Of a DNA stretch of 64,000 bases, positions 34,846 through 44,677 are shown one piece after another. This stretch comes from Winogradskyella vincentii. GTDB taxonomy: Bacteria; Bacteroidota; Bacteroidia; Flavobacteriales; Flavobacteriaceae. Position 1 is the first letter of the stretch. Each line of letters opens with the position of its first letter. Position numbers and translations under genes: made by a program. Below the pieces are notes generated by a model that saw only the letters and a list, made by a program, of their open reading frames with translations, did no database searches and was not told the DNA's origin. The stretch is taken from contig NZ_JAIUJS010000003.1 of NCBI RefSeq assembly GCF_020166345.1, positions 248,001-312,000 on the forward strand. The letters are read 5' to 3'.

Positions 34846-35787
34846 TTACAGGAGATTTGGCAACTTAAGAAGCTGTCCAAATTTTAAATCGCACTTAGGA
34901 GTTTTGAATTTCTGTGTCCCTGAATGATGATGAAATGAAATTTCACCAAAATATATACGTCCTTTAACTATGTAAAAATCAATTCTTGCATAAATAAAAT
35001 CTTTAGCCAAGGTTTCGGCTAATTTTTTCATCTTTTCAAACAACTCTGGTTTCTTTTCAATCTCACCATTTTCATATTGCCAAACACAAGGAATTAAATC
35101 CCAGTTGGTATCATATAAATTTCTTCTGCGATCGCCAAATCGATCAATGTCAACGTGAACAAAAACTAATTTACCATTGAAGCAATGACACTTGTAATCA
35201 TTAGGGATTTCACCATTCTCAGTTGTTAAAAGTTCTTCTACAACTACTCTCGGCACAATATTTTTGTATTGCCACTCTCTGGTTGAATAATAAAAATTCT
35301 CTTTCAAATAACGCTTAAATTGTTTTTGCACCTTTGGCCAATCAACAGTAGACTTATCCTTTACAATCATGTAACCACCACTATCATGATTATTCTTTAT
35401 GATAAAACTTTTATCAGGTAAATTTTCAGGTTTTAATTGCGAAGCATCTCTAGTCTGATATAATAGTGGAATTAAATACTCTTCACCGATTTTTTCTTTT
35501 ATATGAGACCGCACGGTATATTTATCAGCAACTAGAGTATGAAGATCTGATCTGTCATATAGTTTTAGCCATGTTATTTTTTCATTTAGTGTTTGAGGAT
35601 TATCTAAATCAATGGAGTAGCCCATATAACGTTTAAAATACCATTTAACAAAAAACTTGTCAGACATTAGCCTGATTCCAAATTCATAAATTTTATAAAA
35701 TGGATGCAGTAGATAGTATCCAATTGTAGTTTTTCTATATAAATCCGAAATCCTACCTCTTAACGTTCTTTTAGTTAAATTACTCAT
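34846..35787 (-). CDS. TupA-like ATP-grasp ligase
   Basis: A 313-residue protein of the TupA-like ATP-grasp group, named after teichuronopeptide synthesis in Bacillus. Family marks are MGYSIDLDNPQTLNEKITWLKL (shown from family recall), ADKYTVRSHIKEKIG, FIIKNNHDSGGYMIVKDK for ATP binding, and IYARIDFYIVKGRIYFGEIS for the metal site. Expected chemistry is ATP-driven ligation of an amino acid or amine to a carboxyl on the polymer. It overlaps the upstream acetyltransferase gene by 8 bases. The exact substrate is unknown. Confidence 0.8.
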   Translation of the reverse strand: MSNLTKRTLRGRISDLYRKTTIGYYLLHPFYKIYEFGIRLMSDKFFVKWYFKRYMGYSIDLDNPQTLNEKITWLKLYDRSDLHTLVADKYTVRSHIKEKIGEEYLIPLLYQTRDASQLKPENLPDKSFIIKNNHDSGGYMIVKDKSTVDWPKVQKQFKRYLKENFYYSTREWQYKNIVPRVVVEELLTTENGEIPNDYKCHCFNGKLVFVHVDIDRFGDRRRNLYDTNWDLIPCVWQYENGEIEKKPELFEKMKKLAETLAKDFIYARIDFYIVKGRIYFGEISFHHHSGTQKFKTPKCDLKFGQLLKLPNLL

Positions 35788-36361
35788 GTCTAATTAATTT
35801 TTTTATATCTATACTGCCCAATACCTTTGCAGGTATACCGGCAATAATTGTATTTTCTTTCTCAAATGATTTGTTTACTACTGCATTGGCACCTATTGCA
35901 GTATTATTAGGTATTTTAATATTTCCAAATATCTTTGCACCTGGTGCTATATATACATTATCGCCTAATATAGGGCCTTGTCTTTCACCTCCTGAGGCCC
36001 CAATATTAACACAAGCATGTAGCCTGCAGTTGGCACCAATTTTTGATGTAAAGTTGATGATTATTGTTCCATAATGGACTATAGAAAGTCCAGGCCCAAA
36101 AATATTTATAGGTATTGAAAATCCAAGCTTAATCGATAGCTTTCGATATCGATATTTTAAATACATAATATAAATTTTATAGAGCCCTTTATTTCTGCAA
36201 TTCGTATAATATTCTAATTTCCGCATTAACTTCTGAAATTTCCAGCAAGGACTTGGGAAAAAGAAATTTTTTAACCTGCTAGTAATAGTATTATTAGATA
36301 TTTCTAATGCAATTCTATCCCTCTCTCGATAAAATTTATAGTCTTTTTTGTTAGTTATCAT
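35780..36361 (-). CDS. Hexapeptide-repeat acetyltransferase, CysE-like
   Basis: A 193-residue acyltransferase. The helical N-terminal half is short. The left-handed beta-helix begins at IPINIFGPGLSIVHYGTIII and continues with IGANCRLHACVNIGASG, the conserved GPILGDNVYIAPGAKIFGNIKI and the C-terminal AGIPAKVLG. It resembles serine acetyltransferase-type LbH enzymes of capsule loci that O-acetylate a sugar. It could also N-acetylate the 4-amino sugar. True cysteine synthesis is less likely given the locus. Confidence 0.85.
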   Translation of the reverse strand: MITNKKDYKFYRERDRIALEISNNTITSRLKNFFFPSPCWKFQKLMRKLEYYTNCRNKGLYKIYIMYLKYRYRKLSIKLGFSIPINIFGPGLSIVHYGTIIINFTSKIGANCRLHACVNIGASGGERQGPILGDNVYIAPGAKIFGNIKIPNNTAIGANAVVNKSFEKENTIIAGIPAKVLGSIDIKKLIRHE

Positions 36362-36368
36362 AACTATA

Positions 36369-37298
36369 TTAATTAATGATCATTGAATCTTCTAATAATT
36401 TAGTTTTTAATTGTTTAGCAACTTGTTCATGCCCATAACATGTCCAATGTGGATCATGGTCAAAAGACCACTTATCATCTTTAGAATTATCTAATAACAT
36501 AACATTAAAAGCGTTATCTTTAAACAACATATATATATCCTGATTAGTTTTTGGACTAAAAACAAATAATTTATTTTCTATATCGTAATTTAGTTTCACG
36601 TAATCCAATAATAATTTGACCTTGCTCAAATTTTTCTTATACTTATTTTGGGATGGTTTAGAATTATTTTTGCTGTTTTTCTTTATTTTAGGAATGGAAA
36701 AACGAAATCTATTATACAAGTAATATATTGCTTTCATAGAATATAAAGCTTTCTTTAAACCTGGTGATTTCATTTTCCCTTTAATTATTGTGTTTTGGTT
36801 TATACTATATTGGGTTGCATCGTTAATTTTTTTTATTTCTTCAATACTTTCTATTATATCATTTGGACCGGTAAATATTATTGTTTTAATAGGAGATAAG
36901 GTATCTGTCTGCTTACTTATTTCTAAGGATTCAATGAAAGTGACTCCAGATCTAGACGCCTCCATAAAATTATATTTTGGCATTAACTTTTTAAGATAAT
37001 TGGACTGGTGACATTCAATAGGATTCATAAAATTTTCAATAAATGAATCTCCGATTATCACATTAAGGTTATTAAAATCCTTTGGTAATTCTCCGGGCCA
37101 CCCCATTGAATTTATTTCCCAATAATGTTCTCCACCTTGCCAATATCCTTTTTGATTGGGTATATATTTTTGAATACCATGACTATCAATAAAACGTCGA
37201 GGAATTTCTGACATTACATGGTTGTAACGTGCTACTAGTTCACCAACTACCAAAAGGGGTACTAAAAATATAGCAATATTTATAATGAACTTTTTCAT
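36369..37298 (-). CDS. SGNH-hydrolase-like membrane-anchored protein, partner of MBOAT copy 1
   Basis: A 309-residue protein with one N-terminal membrane anchor (about 4-24) and the rest outside. SGNH-type catalytic motifs can be read: GDSF with Ser85, GPND with Asn146, and DPHW with Asp282 and His284. The last one resembles the DxHW motif of AlgX/AlgJ alginate acetyltransferases. It starts right after MBOAT copy 1 (gap 2 bases). The MBOAT plus SGNH pair is the known layout for moving acyl groups across the membrane onto a glycan. No named family recognised. Confidence 0.7.
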   Translation of the reverse strand: MKKFIINIAIFLVPLLVVGELVARYNHVMSEIPRRFIDSHGIQKYIPNQKGYWQGGEHYWEINSMGWPGELPKDFNNLNVIIGDSFIENFMNPIECHQSNYLKKLMPKYNFMEASRSGVTFIESLEISKQTDTLSPIKTIIFTGPNDIIESIEEIKKINDATQYSINQNTIIKGKMKSPGLKKALYSMKAIYYLYNRFRFSIPKIKKNSKNNSKPSQNKYKKNLSKVKLLLDYVKLNYDIENKLFVFSPKTNQDIYMLFKDNAFNVMLLDNSKDDKWSFDHDPHWTCYGHEQVAKQLKTKLLEDSMIIN

Positions 37299-37300
37299 AT

Positions 37301-38734
37301 TTAAAATTGAAAGTATATAAACTCTTGTTGTTCACCAGTAAATGAAAACATCAGAATAATTAATAGTATATAAAAACTCCAACGAATCGGTTTATTCATA
37401 AAATCAATTTTCTGAATAGCGAATTCACCAGATCTACCAAACCATTCAATTGCCATAAAAAAAGAAAGTAACCCAAGAATTGTAAATGGCAGTATTTCCG
37501 GCTTTGAAAATAATGATAAGGTAAACATATCATTAAGGTACATAAAGGCATTTGTTACATTGTCTGCTCTAAAAAACACCCAAGCAATTAAGGTAATAAA
37601 AAATGTAGTCATCATTTGAAAAATTTCCTTAAGGGATGGGAAGTACTTTCCTTCAGCCACCAAGTTTGTATTAACTCTATTTTTGTTTAATAATAATAAA
37701 GGTAAGAAGTACAAGGCATTTAATGCACCCCATACAATAAAAGTCCAATTTGCACCGTGCCAAAATCCACTTACAACAAATATTATGAAGGTATTACGAA
37801 TTTTCATTTTTGTCCCACCCTTGCTACCTCCTAATGGTATGTATAAATAATCCCTAAACCATGTTGATAATGAAATATGCCAACGTCTCCAAAATTCTGC
37901 AATATCTCTAGAAAAATATGGAAATGCAAAATTTCGCTTGAGGTTAAATCCAAATAATCGAGAAATTCCGATGGCAATATCTGAATAACCAGAAAAATCA
38001 CCATAAATCTGAAAAGCAAAGAAAAACGCACCCAACAGCAGTGTGCTCCCTGAGTAATCTTCTGGGTTATTAAAAATCATATTGGCATAAGTTGCACAAT
38101 TATCAGCTATCACAACTTTTTTAAATAGTCCCCAAAGTACCTGTCGCAGACCATCTACAGATTTTGAATATACAAATTCACGTTGCTTATGAAACTGTGG
38201 AAGTAGATTTGTAGCCCTTTCTATTGGCCCAGCAACTAGTTGAGGGAAAAAACTAACAAATGCCATGAAAGCTAAAAAATTCTTGGTTGGCTCCAACTTT
38301 TTATTGTAAACATCGATAGTATAACTTAAGGTTTGGAATGTGTAAAAACTAATACCCACAGGTAGAATTATATTGAGTGTGTTAATTTTAAGTTCACTAC
38401 CAAAAAAGGTGAAAGAATCTATCAAACTATCAACAAAGAAGTTAAAATATTTGAAAAACCCTAGAAAGCCTATATTTACACAGATGCTAACCCAGAGCAA
38501 TAATTTACGCCTAGCCGGATGTTTTGTAATTTTAAGTTTTTGACCAATAGTGTAATCTACGATTGAACTAAATAAAATTAAAAATAAAAAGCGCCAATCC
38601 CACCAACCATAAAATAAATAACTTGAAACAGTAATCAATAAATTTTGCTGTTGTATACGTTTGTTGCCTATAAGCCAATAAAGTGTAAATACAATTGGTA
38701 AAAAAATGAAAAATTCCAGGGAATTAAAAAGCAT
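37301..38734 (-). CDS. MBOAT family O-acyltransferase, copy 1 (AlgI-like)
   Basis: A 477-residue multi-pass membrane protein of the AlgI/DltB type. Family marks are YGWWDWRFLFLILFSS, LPVGISFYTFQTLSYTID, VAGPIERATNLLPQF and the catalytic-site histidines His286 (EFWRRWHISLSTWFRDYL) and His326 (SGFWHGANWTF). It should pass an acyl group from a cytoplasmic donor to its extracytoplasmic partner encoded 2 bases downstream. It has a near-copy of identical length at 45812-47245; roughly four of five residues agree by eye, and DNA differences are largely at third positions. Confidence 0.95.
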   Translation of the reverse strand: MLFNSLEFFIFLPIVFTLYWLIGNKRIQQQNLLITVSSYLFYGWWDWRFLFLILFSSIVDYTIGQKLKITKHPARRKLLLWVSICVNIGFLGFFKYFNFFVDSLIDSFTFFGSELKINTLNIILPVGISFYTFQTLSYTIDVYNKKLEPTKNFLAFMAFVSFFPQLVAGPIERATNLLPQFHKQREFVYSKSVDGLRQVLWGLFKKVVIADNCATYANMIFNNPEDYSGSTLLLGAFFFAFQIYGDFSGYSDIAIGISRLFGFNLKRNFAFPYFSRDIAEFWRRWHISLSTWFRDYLYIPLGGSKGGTKMKIRNTFIIFVVSGFWHGANWTFIVWGALNALYFLPLLLLNKNRVNTNLVAEGKYFPSLKEIFQMMTTFFITLIAWVFFRADNVTNAFMYLNDMFTLSLFSKPEILPFTILGLLSFFMAIEWFGRSGEFAIQKIDFMNKPIRWSFYILLIILMFSFTGEQQEFIYFQF

Positions 38735-38808
38735 ATTAATTGATTTGGGCTATAATTTAATTGGATTTTAAATTCGTTGTAAATATGATTGAACTAAATA
38801 GAAAAATC

Positions 38809-38834
38809 AAAAAAACTCTGTAAAAGGTTTTTTT
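38809..38834. terminator. Weak A/T-stem hairpin between wzx and MBOAT genes
   Basis: AAAAAAAC (38809-38816) can pair with GTTTTTTT (38827-38834) around a 10-base loop, giving a T-run on both strands. It lies in the 136-base gap downstream of the flippase gene. Pairing is almost all A-T, so at most partial termination is expected. Confidence 0.3.
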
Positions 38835-38870
38835 ATACCATGACTTACACTTTGTAATTAATGATATTGT

Positions 38871-40415
38871 TTAGATTTTTATTTTCTGAACTATTAAATC
38901 TATTATCCTAAAAACAAAAGTCTTAAAACTTCTAACAAAGAAAAACAAAGTAATACCATAAACAAATAAAATTAAAATACTCACCTCAGTAGCAAATAAA
39001 ATCCAATTTGTAAAGCTTAAAGACTGATCTTTAATGAAAAAATAGTTAATTATGAAATTTGTACTCACAGAAGTAAAAATAAAAATTAATATGATTGGAA
39101 ATAATCCTCTCCAATAACTAAAAACACTTTTTTTAAAGCCATATTTAAACAAATAATATGGTTTCCATAATACTCCAATAATAAAAAGACTACTAACAGT
39201 TCCAGCCACAATACCAGATATACCATATAGACTGCCTAAAATTAGCGAAACAGCCAAATTTATAAGTGCTTCAATGATTGCGGCCCAAATATCAGCATAT
39301 AAACCATAAGCATTTTTGAAGCGGTTTATGGTTGCTGTAATTTGCATCATAAAAAAGTTAGATATAAAAAGAATAAGAATAATCTTAGAAAGCACATACT
39401 TTTCACCTAACCATAGTAATATCAGTTGATCCATAGTGTAATATATGGCTAAGCTGAAAAAACCAGCGATAAAAAATTGTATTGACACTAATTCCCAAAA
39501 TACCTTGTTTACGTTGTCCTTATCATCTTCTGCAATTAGATTGCCTACTGCAGAACCAGTTCCTGCAAATGCCATCATAATTAAACTATTAAGTTTTGAA
39601 AAGACTAAAAAATAATTGCCAAATAATGCAACACTCTGAAGATTAATTAGTGCATAAATTAAAATATTGTCTGTGCCACTTTTAACAAATCCACTCATTT
39701 TATGAAAAAATACTTGTTTCACTTTTCTTATAATCTCAGGATATTCTTTAATAACTGAGGATTTTTCATCATAATGTATGACTAACCAAGGGTAAATCTG
39801 TCTTATTTTTAGTCTAAGTATAATACTATAAAGAATACTAAAAATAAGTTCTAAAATTATATAAAGAAAAAAGTTCTTATAATAAAGGGCCACAATGACC
39901 TGAAGCAATACCCTTATGATATTAAAACTTTGAAAGTATTTTTGAATAATATATCCTTTCTGATCCGCACCAAATAAACTTGCATGATAGTTTATAAAAT
40001 ACGCCAATAAAGTAGAGGTTAATAGCGTATAAAAGACAAAGTAAATTAGTAATAATGAAAACTGAGTTTCTGAGAATATTAATGGAAAAAAGAGTGAAAT
40101 AATTATTCCTATAAATAATATGGCTAAACCAATTTTTTTATAAAGTACTCCTAATAAAGCAATAATTTTATTTATTTCTTCTTTGTTATTGTTATAAAGT
40201 GGCTTATATAATGTAAATCCTATTGCAGTCCCAATGCCTAATTCTGCCAAATTTAAAAATCCAAGAATACTTCTTAATGTAGATTCTAATCCAATAAAGT
40301 CATCACCAAGTTCATCCAAAAATATCTTTCTTGAAAAAAATTGAATGAAAATTGAGAGTATGAAGAAAAATACACCAACTTTTGCATTCAACAATGATTT
40401 TGATACTCTTGACAT
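38871..40415 (-). CDS. Wzx-type polysaccharide flippase
   Basis: A 514-residue polytopic membrane protein with about 12-14 hydrophobic helices and the MOP/polysaccharide-synthase pattern. The N-terminal part has FIQFFSRKIFLDELGDDFIGLESTL (shown in part), then GIGTAIGFTLYKPLYNNNKEEI, and mid-protein FHKMSGFVKSGTDNILIYALI. It should flip the lipid-linked repeat unit to the periplasm. The polymerase gene lies beyond the plus-strand lyase gene, so flippase and polymerase are separated by an inserted or inverted unit. Confidence 0.9.
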   Translation of the reverse strand: MSRVSKSLLNAKVGVFFFILSIFIQFFSRKIFLDELGDDFIGLESTLRSILGFLNLAELGIGTAIGFTLYKPLYNNNKEEINKIIALLGVLYKKIGLAILFIGIIISLFFPLIFSETQFSLLLIYFVFYTLLTSTLLAYFINYHASLFGADQKGYIIQKYFQSFNIIRVLLQVIVALYYKNFFLYIILELIFSILYSIILRLKIRQIYPWLVIHYDEKSSVIKEYPEIIRKVKQVFFHKMSGFVKSGTDNILIYALINLQSVALFGNYFLVFSKLNSLIMMAFAGTGSAVGNLIAEDDKDNVNKVFWELVSIQFFIAGFFSLAIYYTMDQLILLWLGEKYVLSKIILILFISNFFMMQITATINRFKNAYGLYADIWAAIIEALINLAVSLILGSLYGISGIVAGTVSSLFIIGVLWKPYYLFKYGFKKSVFSYWRGLFPIILIFIFTSVSTNFIINYFFIKDQSLSFTNWILFATEVSILILFVYGITLFFFVRSFKTFVFRIIDLIVQKIKI

Positions 40416-40906
40416 GTTTTCTGTAAATTAGTTTGAGCTAGGTGGTAATATAATTTAGGGCAATAATAAAAAATGGTCATTGATATAATTAATTTAAATG
40501 ATTATTTACGTTTATATACGTCAAAATGTATAATAAGAACAAATTAATTATAATATTATTTATTAATTTAAATATATAATTTTCCAGTTTATAAGTTTGT
40601 TGTTTATTCTATTTAAAAAGTTTTCTTTTTAACTCTAGTTGCTCTTCTCCAATGATATCATTTTACTCATTAAAGTATTTTTACAATGTAAGAAATTGCC
40701 ATGGTATGTTAAACTATTCTATATAGGCGTCTAAATATTAGTTTAAGACGTATTTATCAGAGTATTTTGTATTTGAGCGTATATTTTACTCTTAAATAAA
40801 TAAATACTTACAAAAAATAACGTTTTATCGAATAATAATGTTTTTTGGCTGATATTTATAATAATAATATTTACATTGCCATCCCCAAATCTAATTATAC
40901 AAGAAA
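40416..40906. other. 490-base gap between divergent flippase and lyase genes
   Basis: Extremely AT-rich, with no open frame of sensible composition on either strand and no RNA gene seen. It must hold the promoters for the lyase gene (plus) and the flippase-led run (minus). Only weak -7-like matches were found (for example TACATTGC shortly before the lyase gene, and TATTATTG on the minus strand near 40470), so neither is called. Its length suggests regulation of the secreted lyase. Confidence 0.55.
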
Positions 40907-43900
40907 ATGAACATTTTTAGAAGCCTACTTATTTGTATTAAATACTATGCAATAGGATTACTTTTTTTATCTCTTTTAACAACAAACTCTCACAGTCAGC
41001 AACTTGCATTCCCTTCAGCAAAAGGGGCCGGCGCATATGCAACTGGCGGCCGTGGTGGTATAGTAGTTCATGTTACAAATTTATCAGACCCTGTAAAAAA
41101 TGTTAATGGTACTTGGGTACCAGATACAGATCATCCAGATTGGGTTGGATGTTATAGATGGGCTATTACAGACCCAAGTTTAAGAACTCAAGACAGAACA
41201 ATTGTATTTGATGTAAGCGGTGTCATTGAATTAAATTTATCAATGTATTTACAAAATGGAGGAGGTTTTGAAGATACAAATTATCCTTATACAGGTGGTA
41301 TTACCATTGCAGGGTTTACTGCACCAGAAGGTGGTATAACTATTTTGCGGAATCGTCACAATTTTAAGTGGTTTCCTAGTACGATTATTAGAGGTATAAA
41401 ATATAGAGGAGGCTATACAAATGGTGATTTAAATGGAAATGATGAAAAAAGAGGTTTTGCGCTTACATCAAGAGAAAGTGCCATTGCAGACCATATCTCT
41501 GTAGGTTTGAGTACGAAATCTACTCATACCGTTGAGGGAGGTGTAGCTAGTGATGGATGGGGTTCTACAGCGCAAAATAATCTAATTTATCTGGCAGGTG
41601 AAGGGGGTCTTTATGGAGGAACGAACTCAAACTCATCAAATCCACCTTTAGATAGAACTAAATATACCGAAGTTAGTTTTTTAAGAAATGTAACAGTAGA
41701 TGGCGGATGGCGAAATCCTAATGTACACGGACATACTAGAATTGACATAATAAACAATTTAATATTTAATTGGAGAAAACATGTAGGTAGTTTTGGTATT
41801 TCAAGTTACAATTTCCCAGATGTATATAAGGTTAATTTAATTGGAAATGAAAATATAGGTGGTTTTGATGGTAGACAATCGAGCGGTGATAATACGGAAG
41901 ATGTTGCTTATCAAATTTCAAGTGTTAGTTCTGGAGGTGCTGAATTTCATTTGAGCGATGTAGAATTTAGATCCGCAAGTGGATTAACAGGTTCAAACAG
42001 CATAATGAGAGGTAGATTGTTAAACTATGATAAAGATGACCCAGATACCTATTATTGGGCTTTTTCAGGTAGATGTAATTCTTGTACACAAGATTCAGAA
42101 ATAGACGCTAACCCTCAATGGTTTACAGAATCTCAACACCCGTTATTAGCAAATTTGACAGAATCAGATATACTGCCAAGTAGTCAATTAAAGAATGAGT
42201 TATTGCCAAATGTAGGAGCTTGTTATTATACTGATGACAATGGGAATTTACAATTTTACAGAGATGCACTTGATTTAGAAGCTATAAATAGAATTACAAA
42301 CGAGCCATCTACAGGTAGAGATACAAGCTCAAAGCAAGCTATGGCTGAATCTTTAAAATTAGGTGGAGCAAATGAAGTACCACATCATACTAGACCAGCA
42401 AATTTTTATCAATCTAATCCTCATATACCAGAAGCTTGGTTAGTAGCTAGAGGTATTATAGGTAATCCTAATATACATAATGAAGTACAGTCGGATGGTT
42501 ATACACTTTTAGAACATTATATTAACCAAATAGATAACTTACTTATGGGAAACGTCGAAGCCACAGCTGTAGACGTTACTCCAGAAGTGGCTACTTTAAA
42601 TGTTTTGGAAACTTTGGATTTGGATGTACAATTTACACCTGTAAATACTACAAATCAGACAGGTGTTTGGACATCAGAAAATGATGGCATAGCTACTGTA
42701 GATTCAAATGGCCTTGTAACAGGAGTATCTGAGGGTGTTGTTGAGATTAGATTTGTATCTAATGATGGTGGTTTCGAGGATATATCTCTAATTACAGTTG
42801 TTCCTCAACCTGTTATAGCAGATGCAGGCAGTGATCAAGCTATTTGCGAAGGTGATTCAGTTGTTTTATCCGCATCAGGAGGTGCCGAGTATTTATGGAG
42901 TACTGGTGAAACTACTCAAAGTATTACTGTAAGTCCTTCAACTACACAATCTTACACAGTTACAGTTTCGGATGGAAACCAAGAAGATTCTGATGAGGTT
43001 ATGGTATTTGTAGATACATTACCAATTTTGAATATTTCACAAGATGTGACTATTTTTGAGGGTGAAAGTACAGTCTTATCAGTCGAAGGAGCCAGTGATT
43101 ACCTATGGGATACTGGAGAAACTACTAGTAGTATTACAGTAAGTCCCTCTGTAACTACCACTTATACTGTTACAGGAAGTAATGGGGTTTGTGAAGTTCA
43201 AGAACAAGTAACGGTAACAGTTGAAGAAATATTTGAAGCAATGGCAGGAGAAGATCAGACTATATGCGAAGGGGATTCGGTAGTTTTAACTGCCACAGGT
43301 GGAAGTGACTATTTATGGAGCACAGGTGAAACTACTCAAAGTATTACTGTAAGTCCTGCAACTACACAAACTTACACAGTGACCGTTTCGGATGGAGTCC
43401 AAGAAGATACTGACGATGTTTCAGTTTTCGTAGATATAATGCCAATTTTGAATGTGTCGGAAGATTTGACTATTTTCGAGGGTGAAAGTACAGTCTTAAC
43501 AGTCGAAGGAGCCAGTGATTACCTTTGGAATACTGGAGAAACTACTAGTAGTATTACAGTAAGTCCTTCTGTAACTACCACTTATACTGTTACAGGAAGT
43601 AATGGGGTTTGTGAGGTTCAAGAACAAGTAACAGTAACAGTTGAAGAAATATTTGTGGCGACAGCTGGTGACGATGTTCGTATTTGTGAAGGTAGTGGAG
43701 ATGAAGTAACTTTAAATGCTGGTGATGGAGATTCCTATTTATGGAATACTGGAGAGACTACCCAAAGCATTATTGTAAGTCCATTATCAACAACAACTTA
43801 TTCAGTAGTGGTTACAAGTGGTATCCAGGAAGATTCTGATGATGTTACAGTATTTGTAGATCCAAACCCAAATGTAGTTATTGTTAATGGAGATAGTGTT

Positions 43901-44599
43901 GATATATTAAATGGTGATTTCATTACATTATCCGCAACAGGAGCAAATTCCTATGAATGGAATAACGGAGCTACTCAGCCGAATATTGCTGTTAGTCCTT
44001 CAACAACCACAACATATGAAGTCCGTGGTTATATAAATGATTGCTATGACGAAAAGCAAGTAACAGTAAATGTTTATGAACCAGTACAAGCATATGCTGG
44101 CGAAGATGTTAGTATTTGTTTAAATGAAGTGGCAACTTTAACAGCAACTGGTGGTGATGAATTTTTGTGGAGTACAGGTGAAACTACCCAATCGATTCAG
44201 GTTTCACCATTTATAACTACAGATTATACAGTTACAGTATTTAATGCTCTAGATTTTGACGAAGCTACAGTGAGGGTAACGGTTCAAGGGCAGTGTAATG
44301 AAAGTACAGAAAGTCCAAATAATGATCTATCTGATGATGTCTCATTTAATATTTATCCAAATCCAGCATATAGTTATGTTAATGTTAGATTAAATGGTGC
44401 TTCGGATGTTTCGGATGTCCTTATTTATGATTTTACCGGTAAAATTGTACAGCAGAATAGAATAGAAAATCAAAATCAACAACAGGAAATTAATTCTAGA
44501 ATAGAATTAAGAACTTTATCTAATGGCATATATTTTGTTAAACTAGTGGATACCAATGGTAATGAAATAACCAAAAAACTAATAGTTAGAGATTTATAA
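40907..44599 (+). CDS. Secreted pectate-lyase-like protein with Ig-like modules and T9SS sorting domain
   Basis: A 1230-residue secreted protein. Residues 1-30 are a signal peptide ending NSHS before QQ. Residues about 33-540 resemble a PL1-type parallel beta-helix: FPSAKGAGAYATGGRGG near the start and SAIADHISVG (191-200), similar to the DH segment of pectate lyases. Residues about 546-628 look like a BIG2 Ig-like domain (VTPEVATLNVLE, GLVTGVSEG). Seven modules of about 70 residues follow (638-1128), each with a YLWSTGETTQSITVSP-like core. The last 85 residues are a type A T9SS sorting domain (FNIYPNPA ... NGIYFVKL). It is the only plus-strand gene in the locus. Activity and substrate are inferred; key Ca-binding residues were not verified. 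Confidence 0.85.
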   Translation: MNIFRSLLICIKYYAIGLLFLSLLTTNSHSQQLAFPSAKGAGAYATGGRGGIVVHVTNLSDPVKNVNGTWVPDTDHPDWVGCYRWAITDPSLRTQDRTIVFDVSGVIELNLSMYLQNGGGFEDTNYPYTGGITIAGFTAPEGGITILRNRHNFKWFPSTIIRGIKYRGGYTNGDLNGNDEKRGFALTSRESAIADHISVGLSTKSTHTVEGGVASDGWGSTAQNNLIYLAGEGGLYGGTNSNSSNPPLDRTKYTEVSFLRNVTVDGGWRNPNVHGHTRIDIINNLIFNWRKHVGSFGISSYNFPDVYKVNLIGNENIGGFDGRQSSGDNTEDVAYQISSVSSGGAEFHLSDVEFRSASGLTGSNSIMRGRLLNYDKDDPDTYYWAFSGRCNSCTQDSEIDANPQWFTESQHPLLANLTESDILPSSQLKNELLPNVGACYYTDDNGNLQFYRDALDLEAINRITNEPSTGRDTSSKQAMAESLKLGGANEVPHHTRPANFYQSNPHIPEAWLVARGIIGNPNIHNEVQSDGYTLLEHYINQIDNLLMGNVEATAVDVTPEVATLNVLETLDLDVQFTPVNTTNQTGVWTSENDGIATVDSNGLVTGVSEGVVEIRFVSNDGGFEDISLITVVPQPVIADAGSDQAICEGDSVVLSASGGAEYLWSTGETTQSITVSPSTTQSYTVTVSDGNQEDSDEVMVFVDTLPILNISQDVTIFEGESTVLSVEGASDYLWDTGETTSSITVSPSVTTTYTVTGSNGVCEVQEQVTVTVEEIFEAMAGEDQTICEGDSVVLTATGGSDYLWSTGETTQSITVSPATTQTYTVTVSDGVQEDTDDVSVFVDIMPILNVSEDLTIFEGESTVLTVEGASDYLWNTGETTSSITVSPSVTTTYTVTGSNGVCEVQEQVTVTVEEIFVATAGDDVRICEGSGDEVTLNAGDGDSYLWNTGETTQSIIVSPLSTTTYSVVVTSGIQEDSDDVTVFVDPNPNVVIVNGDSVDILNGDFITLSATGANSYEWNNGATQPNIAVSPSTTTTYEVRGYINDCYDEKQVTVNVYEPVQAYAGEDVSICLNEVATLTATGGDEFLWSTGETTQSIQVSPFITTDYTVTVFNALDFDEATVRVTVQGQCNESTESPNNDLSDDVSFNIYPNPAYSYVNVRLNGASDVSDVLIYDFTGKIVQQNRIENQNQQQEINSRIELRTLSNGIYFVKLVDTNGNEITKKLIVRDL
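42820..43659 (+). repeat. 420-bp in-frame tandem duplication within the lyase-like gene
   Basis: Two adjacent units of 420 bases (42820-43239 and 43240-43659) align without gaps. For example, TTTTGAATATTTCAC at about 43026 has its counterpart exactly 420 bases later. Long stretches, such as the segment coding VTTTYTVTGSNGVCEVQEQV, are almost identical in DNA. Each unit codes two Ig-like modules, so the duplication added 140 residues in frame. The three later modules are more divergent and older. Confidence 0.85.
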
Positions 44600-44635
44600 T
44601 AAGTAATAGTGCAATTCCAATTGACAAATTAAAAT

Positions 44636-44677
44636 AGTATTAAGACATTCATTCACCAGAATTAATGCCTTAATACT
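44636..44677. terminator. Hairpin between the convergent lyase and polymerase genes
   Basis: AGTATTAAGACATT (44636-44649) pairs with AATGCCTTAATACT (44664-44677) with one mismatch and a 14-base loop. It lies 36 bases past the lyase stop and overlaps the wzy stop codon. Suitable as a bidirectional terminator, but the flanking T-runs are short. Confidence 0.5.

Noticed and set aside
40416..40906. A small RNA or short gene in the long gap before the lyase gene
   Set aside because: No stable hairpin with a T-run and no frame of normal composition could be found by eye.
42820..44290. Regularly spaced repeats of about 200 bases, looked at as a possible CRISPR-like or satellite array
   Set aside because: They are in frame, differ mainly at silent or conservative positions and code Ig-like modules of a secreted protein.
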